Origin: Rhinopomastus cyanomelas
Taxonomy: Eukaryota > Chordata > Aves > Bucerotiformes > Rhinopomastidae
NCBI GenBank assembly: GCA_013400115.1
Contig: VXBP01003505.1
Coordinates: 114,472-178,471 of the forward strand
Direction: 5' to 3'
DNA: 64,000 bases
Part shown: piece after piece, positions 22,180 through 32,200 of the stretch
Numbering within the stretch: the first letter of the stretch is position 1
Layout: every line of letters begins with the position of its first letter
Made by a program: the position numbers and the translations under genes
The notes under the pieces: generated by a model
Told to the model about the DNA's origin: nothing
The model's database searches: none
Seen by the model: the letters and a program-made list of their open reading frames with translations, nothing else

Positions 22180-25122
22180 GAAGTTCATTCATCACCCTGA
22201 ATATTTGGTTATCAGGACAGCACGAGCCACTCAGATGCTTTTGGAACAGCTATTCTGCATCACTCTCCTTCCACAGGAAAGAAGGGTAAACTCTGAAGGC
22301 TGAGGCACTGCTGAGAAAGATGGCACAGCAAGATGCACTGATGTCCTCACAAGGAACACTGAGGGAAGCAGGACACATGGGTCCTCCTAGCTGACAGGAA
22401 ATGCCTGTGCACTCTCCCCCCACCCAGAAACCCCACAGGCAAATACTCTGAGCACGGTGTCTGTACCACACACTAACAGGCTGCAGCCACCCCACTTTCA
22501 TCAGCTCACATGAAGAGAAACAAAGCCCAGCTTCAAGCTTAGCTGCTCATTAGTTAAGGAACAGGTATATGCATGCAAAAAAATCACACAAGTTTGCTAG
22601 AGAAAATCTGATGATGGGGGAGGTCTGATGTACCCTCACGCTGCAGTGCTCAGAGGGTGGTGGGGTAGGTTAGAACAGAAGGGTTTAGGATAGACTGCTT
22701 CTATATGGATGTGCATCAAACTATATATTTGCTTTCAGGAGATGCCTCCTGTAGCAGGTCTGCTGTCTTTCTGCCTTCAGTGCCTCCTCCTTGGCCACAG
22801 GAATCAGAGGAGGCTTGTTTCAAGTCTCCTAGTACCTTCTTCTCTGAAGTCTTCATCCCTGAAAACACATCAGAGTGCTAAAACTGAAAGCTTTTTTCTT
22901 CATGCACAGGTATCAGCCTCACAGACTGTTACGCTGACATCAATACCAGTTGATCACTGCAGGGCTGCAGGGGTACCTCTGCTTGATCAGGCTCAGCCCC
23001 TTCATGACAGGCTGGGGTCATGCCACCACGGTAAAGCTGGCTGCTTGGGAGACAGTGTTTGCCAGTGATGGCTGTGCAGCGTGTGCTGAAGAGACCACAG
23101 AACAGCACAAAGCTCTCCACCCAAGCACAGTGCAGCAGCCCCTTTCCCACTGTGGTGGGAAAGCCATTCATGCCAACAGGATGGTGCCAGCCCCAAGTGC
23201 AATAGCATTCAAACTCCCCCAAACACAAGCTCTGACTTAACAGCATTTCCACCCCAACTGGTTCCCACCACCTCTCCTCCTTGTCTGCACAAGTAAATGA
23301 TCCCCAGTCCCTGGCTTGCTCTGTGTCATTCCTCTTTACCCCAGACTCCCAGGAACAGGGATTCTTCCTCCACCACTCTGAGCTGTACCAGCTCTCCTCT
23401 GTTCTCCTACCCATGCATGACTTCACCTCTGCAGACACTCCCACGGCATCTGGGTGCATCCCCACTCCGAAAGCCCTTCTGCCTCACTGGTCCCTTGAGC
23501 ATCACCCTACTTGCTATGCTTCTCAGCCCAGATCTGCTCTCAGCTCCTCCTCCACAGATGACTCTTCCCATCTCTCAAGTCAGTACCTGCACTCTTTGTC
23601 TGCTGTTACACAGCTTCCATGTTAAAATAAATCTCTCTGCCTCAAAAGTAACGTCGACACACGGTTAACACTTGTCTTTCAATAACAAACTTAAAAGTAC
23701 TGCAGTAACAAGCCCCATGGAGCTGTCTGCAAAACATGTAATACAGTAGCTCGGTGAAAAAGAGCACCCTCTTTCAGAGCTGGAAATCACGAGGCTCCAA
23801 GCTGTCCTTGAGGCTGCAGAGCAACTCCTCTCTCCTCTTTACTGCTGTTGCTAATCCCTGGCTCCCACTTCCAGGTCATTAACTCTCTCCTCCACACAAC
23901 TGCTTCTCCTTCATTCTGGCCAAACTGAGTAACTCTTTTCCATCCTCTCATTCAACACTGCCTCAACCTCTGCAATTAATTCTTTTTTCTCCATAAACAG
24001 CCACTCAGAAGTTCTCTCTGTAGTTTCACAACATTCCATAGGGAAGGACTAAACAAACCTATTTCCCACTGCTCTCGTGTTTTCCTCCACTGTCCCTGTC
24101 TCTTCCTGAGCCAACTGCCCCACCAAAGCAAGGGGCTGGCCAAGCTCTGCTGGCTCTTCACCTCAAAGGTTCACTCTAAGATGGGCACTGAAAGAGCACT
24201 GCACTTACAAAGAAACTCAAACTCTTGCCTTCCCTTGTGGAAATGCATCTACTTTGGAATGCATCTGCCCTTCCAGATCAGCTCCACTAAAAGCTCCTTT
24301 GCTGCAGAGAACAAAGCACTATGCTTACAGGTTTCTGGACTGACTTCTACCCTCTTCATCTCCCTCCACAGAGATCCTCATAGGAAATCCTTGGGCACTG
24401 CACTTGCTCAGATCTGTCACACCAGAGCTGTTCTTCAATAAGCTTTACCCATTTCTACCAGCCAGGCAACCAGCCTGCAAAACAAGTCTCAACTTTTCTG
24501 GTACCACGATAAATTAGGGCAGAGTCCTCCCCTGTTCTTTGGAGCACAGCATGAGAGAAAAGCACATACTTTGGGAAGAGGGCTGCTCAAATGCTGCTCT
24601 CCTGCTGCAAACTCATTAAGCATCTATTGAAACATCAAGAAAAAAAAAAGTTATCTTTGGTGCACACAGCTTTCACCCTAGAAAAGGCAATCAACCACAA
24701 CTCCACGGAGGAATTCACAGGGCACAAAGCCCTCACAATGGCAGCAGAGGCATCCTGGCTAGGCTCAGCACATCAACCCTACCAGGCAACAACAATCCTG
24801 GTGTTTCACAAGCCAAACCACCTCCTGTCTCAGACGAGAGGAAAGAGTATTGCTCCCAGCACACGTTACCTACTTCCTCACAGTCCCCCCATGTGAAAGT
24901 CAAAATACCTTTCTGTGCTTCCTGAAGAGCAGGAAAATCGCATTCAAACTCGTATACATTTCTTCTCATCAAGCAAAGAGCTCTCTTCCATTCTGCAGCA
25001 GAGCACTTCGGAGACAGGAAAGCACCACGAGAGACCTTCACTGCAAACTCAACAGGGTGAGGGAGAACAGACCTGCACGCTGCAGAAGCGTCTTCGTTCT
25101 GCTCTGCTCTCTGTTCCTATGA

Positions 25123-25449
25123 NNNNNNNNNNNNNNNNNNNNNNNNNNNNNNNNNNNNNNNNNNNNNNNNNNNNNNNNNNNNNNNNNNNNNNNNNNNNNN
25201 NNNNNNNNNNNNNNNNNNNNNNNNNNNNNNNNNNNNNNNNNNNNNNNNNNNNNNNNNNNNNNNNNNNNNNNNNNNNNNNNNNNNNNNNNNNNNNNNNNNN
25301 NNNNNNNNNNNNNNNNNNNNNNNNNNNNNNNNNNNNNNNNNNNNNNNNNNNNNNNNNNNNNNNNNNNNNNNNNNNNNNNNNNNNNNNNNNNNNNNNNNNN
25401 NNNNNNNNNNNNNNNNNNNNNNNNNNNNNNNNNNNNNNNNNNNNNNNNN
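25123..25449. other. Assembly gap (327 N)
   Basis: A run of undetermined bases. Translations reading through it are meaningless. The flanks are not especially GC-rich. Confidence 1.
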
Positions 25450-27100
25450 CCCTCACAGTGATTAAGGTGATGGCTGCTGGCCTGTTGCAAGAGGTGCAAA
25501 AGCTCCTATTCATTTTTAGCCAAGCCATAGGTAAGGATCACCGTGGCTTCAAGCAGGTGAAAGCTTTGCCTATAGGTCACATTGTGGTGTGCACTGTAGG
25601 CTTGTTACTGGCAAGTCCATACTGGGTCCTTGGCCCTCGGGCTCTGTAGAGGGCACATTCTGATGGGACATGGTGCCTGAGTGGGGAGCAGAGCACTGAG
25701 CTGTGGGAGGTACTTCAGCAGGCACAGTGTTTTCACAGCCACCAGGTGAACCTGGCAATGCACAGGGGCAAGAAATGTCCCTGAAACCACTATAAAAGAT
25801 CAGTCCAACACCTTAGTGTCACCATGCTTATGTCATTGGCTCAACAGCTATCAGCACTTGAGGTTCCACAGGAGGAGGGCAGGGTTGCTTTTGGTCCTCG
25901 TGTGTCATTGCTTGACTGCTGTTCCTCTTGCTGCCTGAGCAGCACAAGTGGGAGAGCTGAGTTCTGCTGATGCTGTTTCAGGAGTTCTAGGCCAGCTCAA
26001 GAATTTTATCTTCTAGCCAGGAGAATGGGCTTTGGCCGTAACTATCTGTGGTTCTGAGGGACTCAGAAAAGCTTTCTCAGAAACCACTGGCCAGCTACTG
26101 CTGCAAAGCTGCAGGAGAGGAGGAACCTCATGTGCTCCTGCCCACTGTGCACCACAGCCAACCTGGCAGCCTTCTCCATGGGTTGTTGGCTGGCCAATAG
26201 TGGATGGGTGGCTGTTGCCAGCACTCACTGTGCCTTGGTGTGATCTGTGCCAGGGAGGGGCTAAACCCTGAGCAGGAGTAGAGGGAACAGTTAGACGAAG
26301 GTCTGGTGCATTAAGTGCCACAGGTTGGTGGCACTGAAGGGCATGCAGTCCAAGAGCAGGGAGTAGGGGATGACCTTAATGCTTCAGGTGCTCAAATCAG
26401 GACAGACAGATTTTGAAGTAATTTTCCTTAGTCATGCCTCTCAGAAACCTCACTCAGAGGCATGTCCGAGGATTTATGACATCTGAGTTCTTTCACCTTG
26501 TATCAAAGCCTGTTGGGCAGCTTGCAGTTCCTTCTTCACAGGGCTGCATTGACACTGCCAAGAAGCCTCATAGAGCCTTTGCAGAGCCTGTTTTTGGAGT
26601 GACCACTACTCAAGGCATGTTGTCACAAGGCAGAGCTCCTAACACATGGCTGACAATCCCCAAATGCAGCTTTGTCTTCCCAATGAGATACAGGAAATAA
26701 AACAGACTCAGCCTTATCCCAAAGAATACTGATATAATTTGCCTACAAGATTAGTTAACTAGGCTTTTGCTTCCATTTAAAGTGGTAGCACATTTACTTT
26801 TTTAATACATTTTCAGAGAGCAGGAGGCTTTCATGAGAAGGGAGGTCTTCTAGGCAAGGGGAGGGTATTTTAGTCTGTAAATGAGTTAGGTTCACATTAA
26901 GTTCAAGAAGTCTGTGCTTTCTACTGTCAAATTTATGCCCAAGGCACTTGTGATTAGCATATTCAGTTCAGCTCCTCCTCATACCAAAGCAGATTCAGTA
27001 AACGCTGTGTTCCATTGGCCATGCTGACTTTTCCAGGTGCTGTTCCCTCAATCATAACTGCCCTGTTGTCCCTGCAGCTCTTCATACAGTCGTTTCACTG

Positions 27101-27655
27101 AATCACAGAATGGTAGGGGTTGGAAGGGACCTCTGGAGATGATCTAGTCCCACTGTTCTGCAGAGCAGGTTCTTCTAGAGCTGATCACACAAGAACACGT
27201 CCAGGCGGGTTTTCAGTGTCTACAGGAGGCTACCCAACCTCTCTGGGCAGCCTGTTCCAGAGCTCAGCCACCCTCAAGAAAAGGAGGTTTCTCCTTATGG
27301 TTAGGTGGAACTACTTGTTGCCTCAGTTTATGTCTCCTGCCCCTTGTCCTGCCACTGGGTTCCACTGTCAGGAGTCTGGCCCTGTCCTCAGGACACCTAC
27401 TCTTTAGATATTTAAAAGTGCGGGTCAGGTCTCCTCTCAGTCCTCTTCAAGTTATAATGTCCCAGGTTTTGGAGCCTTTTTCATGAGAGAGATGCTCCAG
27501 TTCCCCAATGATCTTTGTGGTACTCTGCTGGGCTCTCTCCAGCAGTTTGTATCTCTTGAACTGGGAAGCCCAGAACTGGGCACCATACTGCAGATGCACC
27601 CTCACCTCGGCAGAGGGTGATGTTAACCTCCCTCAACCTCCTTGCACTTGCCACA
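27101..27655 (-). repeat. CR1, separate subfamily (gtaggggttggaa)
   Basis: The 3' end cagaatggtaggggttggaa differs from types A-D. It is followed at once by a second CR1 in the same orientation. Confidence 0.9.
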
Positions 27656-28690
27656 GTCACAGAATCACAGAATTACTGAGGCTGGCAAAGACCTCCAAGA
27701 TCATCCAGCCCAGCCCAGGACCTAACATCACCACAAGCACCTAGACCGGGGCACTAAGGTGCGCAGCCAGTCTGTCTTTAGAACACCTCTGGGGATGGGG
27801 ACTCCACCACTGCCCTGGGCATTTCATTCCAGTCTCTGATCATCCTTTCCCCGAGGAAGGGCTTCCTAACATCCAACCTAACCTTCCCCTGGCAGCTTTA
27901 GGCCCTACCCTCTCATCCTGTCACTGGTTGCCTGGGAGAAGAGCCAGACCCCCACCTGACTACCTCCTTTCAGGGAGTTGGAGAAAGGGAAAAGGTCCCC
28001 CATGAGTCTCCTGCAGGCTAAACACCTCCAGCTCCCTCAGCCTCTCCTCATCAGACTTTCCTTCCAGTCCCTTTGCCAACCTCGTTGCTCCTCTGGACCA
28101 GCTTCAGTTCCTCAATCCCTTTCTTGAAGTGAGGGGCCCAGAACTGCCCCCAGTACACAAGGGGAGGCCTCCCCAATGCCCAGTACAGGGGGAGAATAAC
28201 ATCCCTAGTCCTGCTAGCCACACTATTGCTGATACAAGCCAGGATACTTTGTGCCACCTGTGCATCCTGCAGGCTCCTGTTCAGGCAGTTGTCACCCAGT
28301 ACTGCCAGGTCCCTCTCTGCCAGGCTGCTCTCCAGCCACTCACCCCCCCAGTCTGTAGCTGCAGGGGGGTTCTTGTGGCCAAAGTGTAGGCCCCTGCCCT
28401 CGGCCCTGTTAAACCTCATCCTGTTGGCCTCTGCCATTGACCCAGCCTGTCCAGATCTCTGCAGCATCTTCCTCCCCTCCAGCAGATTGACACTCCCCAC
28501 CAACTTGGTATCATCTGTGAATTTACTAAGGGTAGATTTGGTCGCCTCCTCCAGGCCATCAATAAAGATGTTGAATAGAACTGGGCCCAGCGCTGATCGC
28601 CGGGGGACACCACTGGTCCCTGGACTTCAACTGGATGGGGCACCATTCACAACCACTCTCTGGTTTGTACACGAATGGATCCAACTTAAT
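27656..28690 (-). repeat. CR1, type B, about 1 kb, longest copy in the window
   Basis: On the minus strand it reads SVNLLEGRKMLQR, FNRAEGRGLHFGH and GGEWLESSLAERDLAVLGDN, plus further CR1 ORF2 motifs. Its 5' end abuts the CpG island of ABHD12. Confidence 0.95.
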
Positions 28691-28835
28691 GTTCATCTCC
28701 CCGCTGCCCATCTACTCTCCCGAAGCGTGTCCTGCCGGCACCACCACCGCCCCCACGGTGAGGAGAGGCGGAGAGGCGGGTACCTGGGCCCGCACACGGA
28801 CACCCCTTCCCGCGCGTCGAGACCCCGCCAGCAAA

Positions 28836-28865
28836 ATGGCGTCGGGCAGCCGCTGCCCGCAGTAA
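28836..28865 (+). other. Upstream ORF candidate 1 in the ABHD12 5' region
   Basis: ATG, eight further codons and TAA, overlapping the first YY1-like motif. It matters only if transcription starts to its left, which the sequence does not show. Confidence 0.35.
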
Positions 28866-28867
28866 AG

Positions 28868-28888
28868 ATGGCGCCGAGGCCCTTCTGA
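28868..28888 (+). other. Upstream ORF candidate 2 in the ABHD12 5' region
   Basis: ATG GCG CCG AGG CCC TTC TGA, overlapping the second YY1-like motif. Same caveat as for candidate 1. Confidence 0.3.
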
Positions 28889-29080
28889 ACTGCTGGCAAC
28901 CGGCACCTTCGTCGTGAACCAGCTCCGGAGGCGGGGCTGGCGGCGGAGGAGGGGGGCCGGCGGGGCGTGGTGCGAGCACGGCTCTAGGCAGGGTGAGCGG
29001 CTGGACGCGGCTCCGCTGCTCCTGCCGTCTCCACCGCCCCGGGCCGCCGCCGCCGCCGTCGCCGTCGCCGCCGCACCGGC

Positions 29081-29238
29081 ATGAGGAAGCGCAACGAGTC
29101 GGTCACGGTTGAGCATGAGCGCTCTGCCGCCGCGTCCCTCGACAAGGGCTGCAGCCTGAGGCACAGCCTGCGCCTGCCCCCCGCCGCCGCCGCCGCCGCT
29201 GCCGCCGCTGACACGGGCATGAAGCGACCGCTGGGCAG
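29081..29238 (+). CDS. ABHD12: ABHD12 exon 1 (start codon)
   Basis: The ATG begins MRKRNESVTVEHERSAAASL and matches the human start. The exon carries nine consecutive Ala codons and ends MKRPLG two bases into an Arg codon before donor GTGAGC. It encodes the cytosolic N-terminus and lies inside the CpG island. Confidence 0.96.
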
Positions 29239-32200
29239 GTGAGCGCCGCCGTGGGCTGTGACCCCGCGCTGAGGGGCACCTGCGCCTCGGCTTCCCCGGC
29301 ACCCGCGGGGCCTGCGGCCGCCACTCCTTCTGCCCGGCGGGGAGCCCCGGGAGCTCGGCGGGAGGGAAGGAGGGGGACGGGAAGGGCGATGGCAGCGGGG
29401 CCGAATTTTGCAGGGAGAGGGCAAAAACCCCCCAGCGCCGCAGCAGCCGGCGGCCGAGGCGGGTGCGAGGGGGTTTCCCGCCTCGGCGACACCTCGGTGG
29501 CTCTTTGGAGCAGGTGCCCTCCCCTCAGTGCTTTCGAGTGCTCGGTACAAACGGCTCGTCACAGAACGGGGCGATAGCGGCTCCTGCAGACCCGGGTCTG
29601 GCCAGCAAAGCCTGCGAGGGTTTGGTTTTCATACCTGAGCGCAGCTTCGTCGGGCCCCTTGGCGACAGGCAGACATTTGGCCCCCTGCTCCCCTCAGATC
29701 AGGAGGTGTCCGTGAAGCAGCAGGGGCCTGCGGGTAGGATGGCCTTTACTTTTATATATTTTTTTTAAGAAGCTGATGCCTGCTAAGATGTTCTTTCGAC
29801 TATAAATGTGTCAGGGGAAGAAGCTTTGCTGTTAGCTGTGGCTGAACTGTGTGTTAGTGATGTAAAACATTTTATATGTGTTTATACTGCTGAAAATGTT
29901 CTCTATTTAAAAAATTACAATCCATAAGAATATTTATAACCTGGAGCCTTCTTTGTGCAAGATTTCGGGGACCTGGAATACACAGTGAAGGCTGACTTGC
30001 AGTGGCAGAGGACTAGGGAAGGACAAAACCCGCCTGGATGTGTTCCTATGTGACTTGGTCTAGGTGATCCTGCTGTGGCAGGGGGATTGGACTGGATGAT
30101 CTTTCGAGGCCCTTTCCAATCCCTAATGTTCTGTGATTCTGTGACCAGATAAAAGCCACGCAGCTACGGGTTAAGGAGATGTTGGAATGAGGGCTGGACT
30201 TGATGATCCCCGGGGTCCTTTCCAATCCTTACGATTCTATGATGCCACACTCCACTCTCTGTACCCATATAGTGCTGTTCTTTGACTGCTTCGTGTCGAG
30301 ATTATTTAATGATCGAAGTAGTTGTGTGGTTTGGGGACCTGAAGCCAAACTGCTGTATTTCAAGAATCCACCAGCCTGTGTTTTAAAGAATAAAACTGCT
30401 TACAAGTGGATTTCCAGAAATTGAGCTGTTTCTCTGGTAAATTTTCCCATTCTCATAGACTAAACTAGCATTTAAGGAGCATTTTTTCCACTTCATCACA
30501 TGGATTTTTGTCATGCTCAAAGGAAAAGGCTTTAAACTGTTATTTCTTTTATTGAGCAATAGCTATTAAGTTTTATGCCACGGAGATAAACCTTTGGGAT
30601 GTTGTCAGGGCTCTGTTCGTGTCAGGACAAGCTCTAGGTAACTGAAAATGGTGCTGGGTTGAACTTTCCACTTTAACGACTGTGCGATAGATCAGACTCC
30701 TATCAGTGCTCTGCTTTTATAATGTTTAAAAATCATAGAATCATTAAGGTTGGATGAGCTCTCCAAGATCATCAAGTCCAACTGTCAACTCAGCATATCT
30801 TTTCCATTTGACCGAGCAGATTAACTCTGAAGATCAGTGATGATCAGCTGATGGCTTGTTGACTTGTTCAACTTTACCAGTGACGTTCAAGCTTGTTTTA
30901 CTGAAGTGGAAATGCTCTTTCTGTGACAGCACAGGCTGTTGGCTTGGTACATGGTGGAACCCAGACATCCTACAGCTATTAGATACACGCTGTTGTAAAA
31001 GCAAACCTAAAACCAGGGAAAACACATTCCGTCTGTCGAAAGCCTTGTTGTATTTCTCCATTTGTGCATTTGAAAACGGTCAGCAGGCAAGTGTTCCTCA
31101 TTTTTCTCTGTGTTGGGCCTTTGAAGCTGGTTTCAGAATTCCCTGAAGTCCTATATCCATTTGGAACTCTTTTTATTTGAGGTCAGGTACTGTGTTCTAC
31201 AGAACAGTGTTTCTCAAATTTTTGACATTGCAGGGGACACCCTTATTTGTTTGAAACCACTTCCCCTTTTTCACATCTCATTAACTTATTTTTTTTAGAG
31301 AGTCATGTGGATCAGTCTGTGCAGTGTTGCCAAAATAGTGTGTGTTTGTAACTGAGTAAAAGTGTGAAGTGAAACCTTCACTTGCTTCTGTACTTCTGTT
31401 TTCTCTTCTCTACTGTCCTGGGTTGGATTGTCTGCCTTTCTTACTGACTTTTAGTGGATCTCCTTTGACTTTCTCACCTTGTGAGACTTCAAACAGTGGT
31501 TTACAGGCACAATGAGTAGGGCTTCCAGTACCTTTCAGTTATGTTTGGTACAGGATGACAAATACACTGCCGAAGTGTGAATCGGAGTTTGCAGAAGTGA
31601 GATGTCCAGACAGGAGAAGGTATGATGCAATAAATAGGTTGATGTTCAGAACAACCACTCTGAATCACATCAGACAGCTTTCTAGCTCTGTATCCCTTTG
31701 GCAATGGACAGCAGTGGGTGTTTGAGCAAGATTGTGAGGAGAGTGATGGATACAGTGGACCTCCCTTGGGGAGTACCATGATTTTGGCCGATTCTGAGGA
31801 CAAGAAGTTGTTGTAGGAGTGTCTAGATCCTCCTATTTTACTAGGCAAGGTCATGCTGTTATTGCAGCATTCCTTATACCTCTGGGTATAAAATTTGTGT
31901 TGATCATGTTGTTTCCAGCATGTTACATCAATTTTAGTCCCCAGCTCAAAAACTGTAAGGAAGTAAAAGCTCTGCTGCAAAGTTGCTGTGATGGTGGAGG
32001 TAGTATAATAGCTGGAAATGGGGATGAGTACCACAGCAAACTATTTTTAATAGCATGGTCATTCATGAAATTGTCAGCATCGAGCCACGAAGATGAAGGA
32101 GTGCAACATCTTCCTTCTGACGAAAGGCTGATGGATCTGGGTCTCTTGAGCTTGGAAAAAAGGAGACCGAGGGGTGACCTCAAGAATGTTGATAAATATG

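Larger units (their letters stand above)
19664..28690 (-). other. PPP2R5D: Upstream intron(s) of PPP2R5D, including an assembly gap
   Basis: About 9 kb between the first visible coding exon and the CpG-rich promoter. The missing start-codon exon should be on the minus strand in or beyond this stretch; I scanned it by eye and did not see it. The subregions 20479-21687, 22180-25122 and 25450-27100 have no recognised feature; 22900-24200 is pyrimidine-rich on the plus strand. Confidence 0.6.
28700..29560. promoter_or_regulatory. CpG-rich TATA-less promoter island of ABHD12, possibly shared with PPP2R5D
   Basis: GC content and CpG frequency jump at about 28700 and fall after about 29560, covering the 5' region, exon 1 and the start of intron 1 of ABHD12. 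I see no TATA box. Two YY1-like cores lie at 28833-28843 (AAAATGGCGTC) and 28865-28875 (AAGATGGCGCC). Because PPP2R5D points the other way from the left, this may be a bidirectional promoter; the PPP2R5D start was not located, so that part is inference. Confidence 0.75.

Noticed and set aside
22929..23465. 178-codon open frame on the minus strand
   Set aside because: Its translation shows no family motif, it has no splice context, and it lies in an upstream PPP2R5D intron; length alone is explained by chance.
24915..25649. Open frames of 150-240 codons across the N gap
   Set aside because: Most of the length is undetermined bases, so they are artefacts.
28226..28888. 220-codon open frame on the plus strand before ABHD12
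   Set aside because: It is antisense CR1 joined to promoter sequence and has no match to any gene I know.
28712..29562. Long Pro/Arg/Ala-rich open frames on the minus strand
   Set aside because: These come from the CpG-rich promoter and exon 1 of ABHD12 read backwards. GC-rich DNA has few stops, and none resembles the PPP2R5D N-terminus.
31501..32034. 177-codon open frame on the minus strand
   Set aside because: No recognisable protein motif, inside ABHD12 intron 1, with low-complexity residue choice typical of chance frames.
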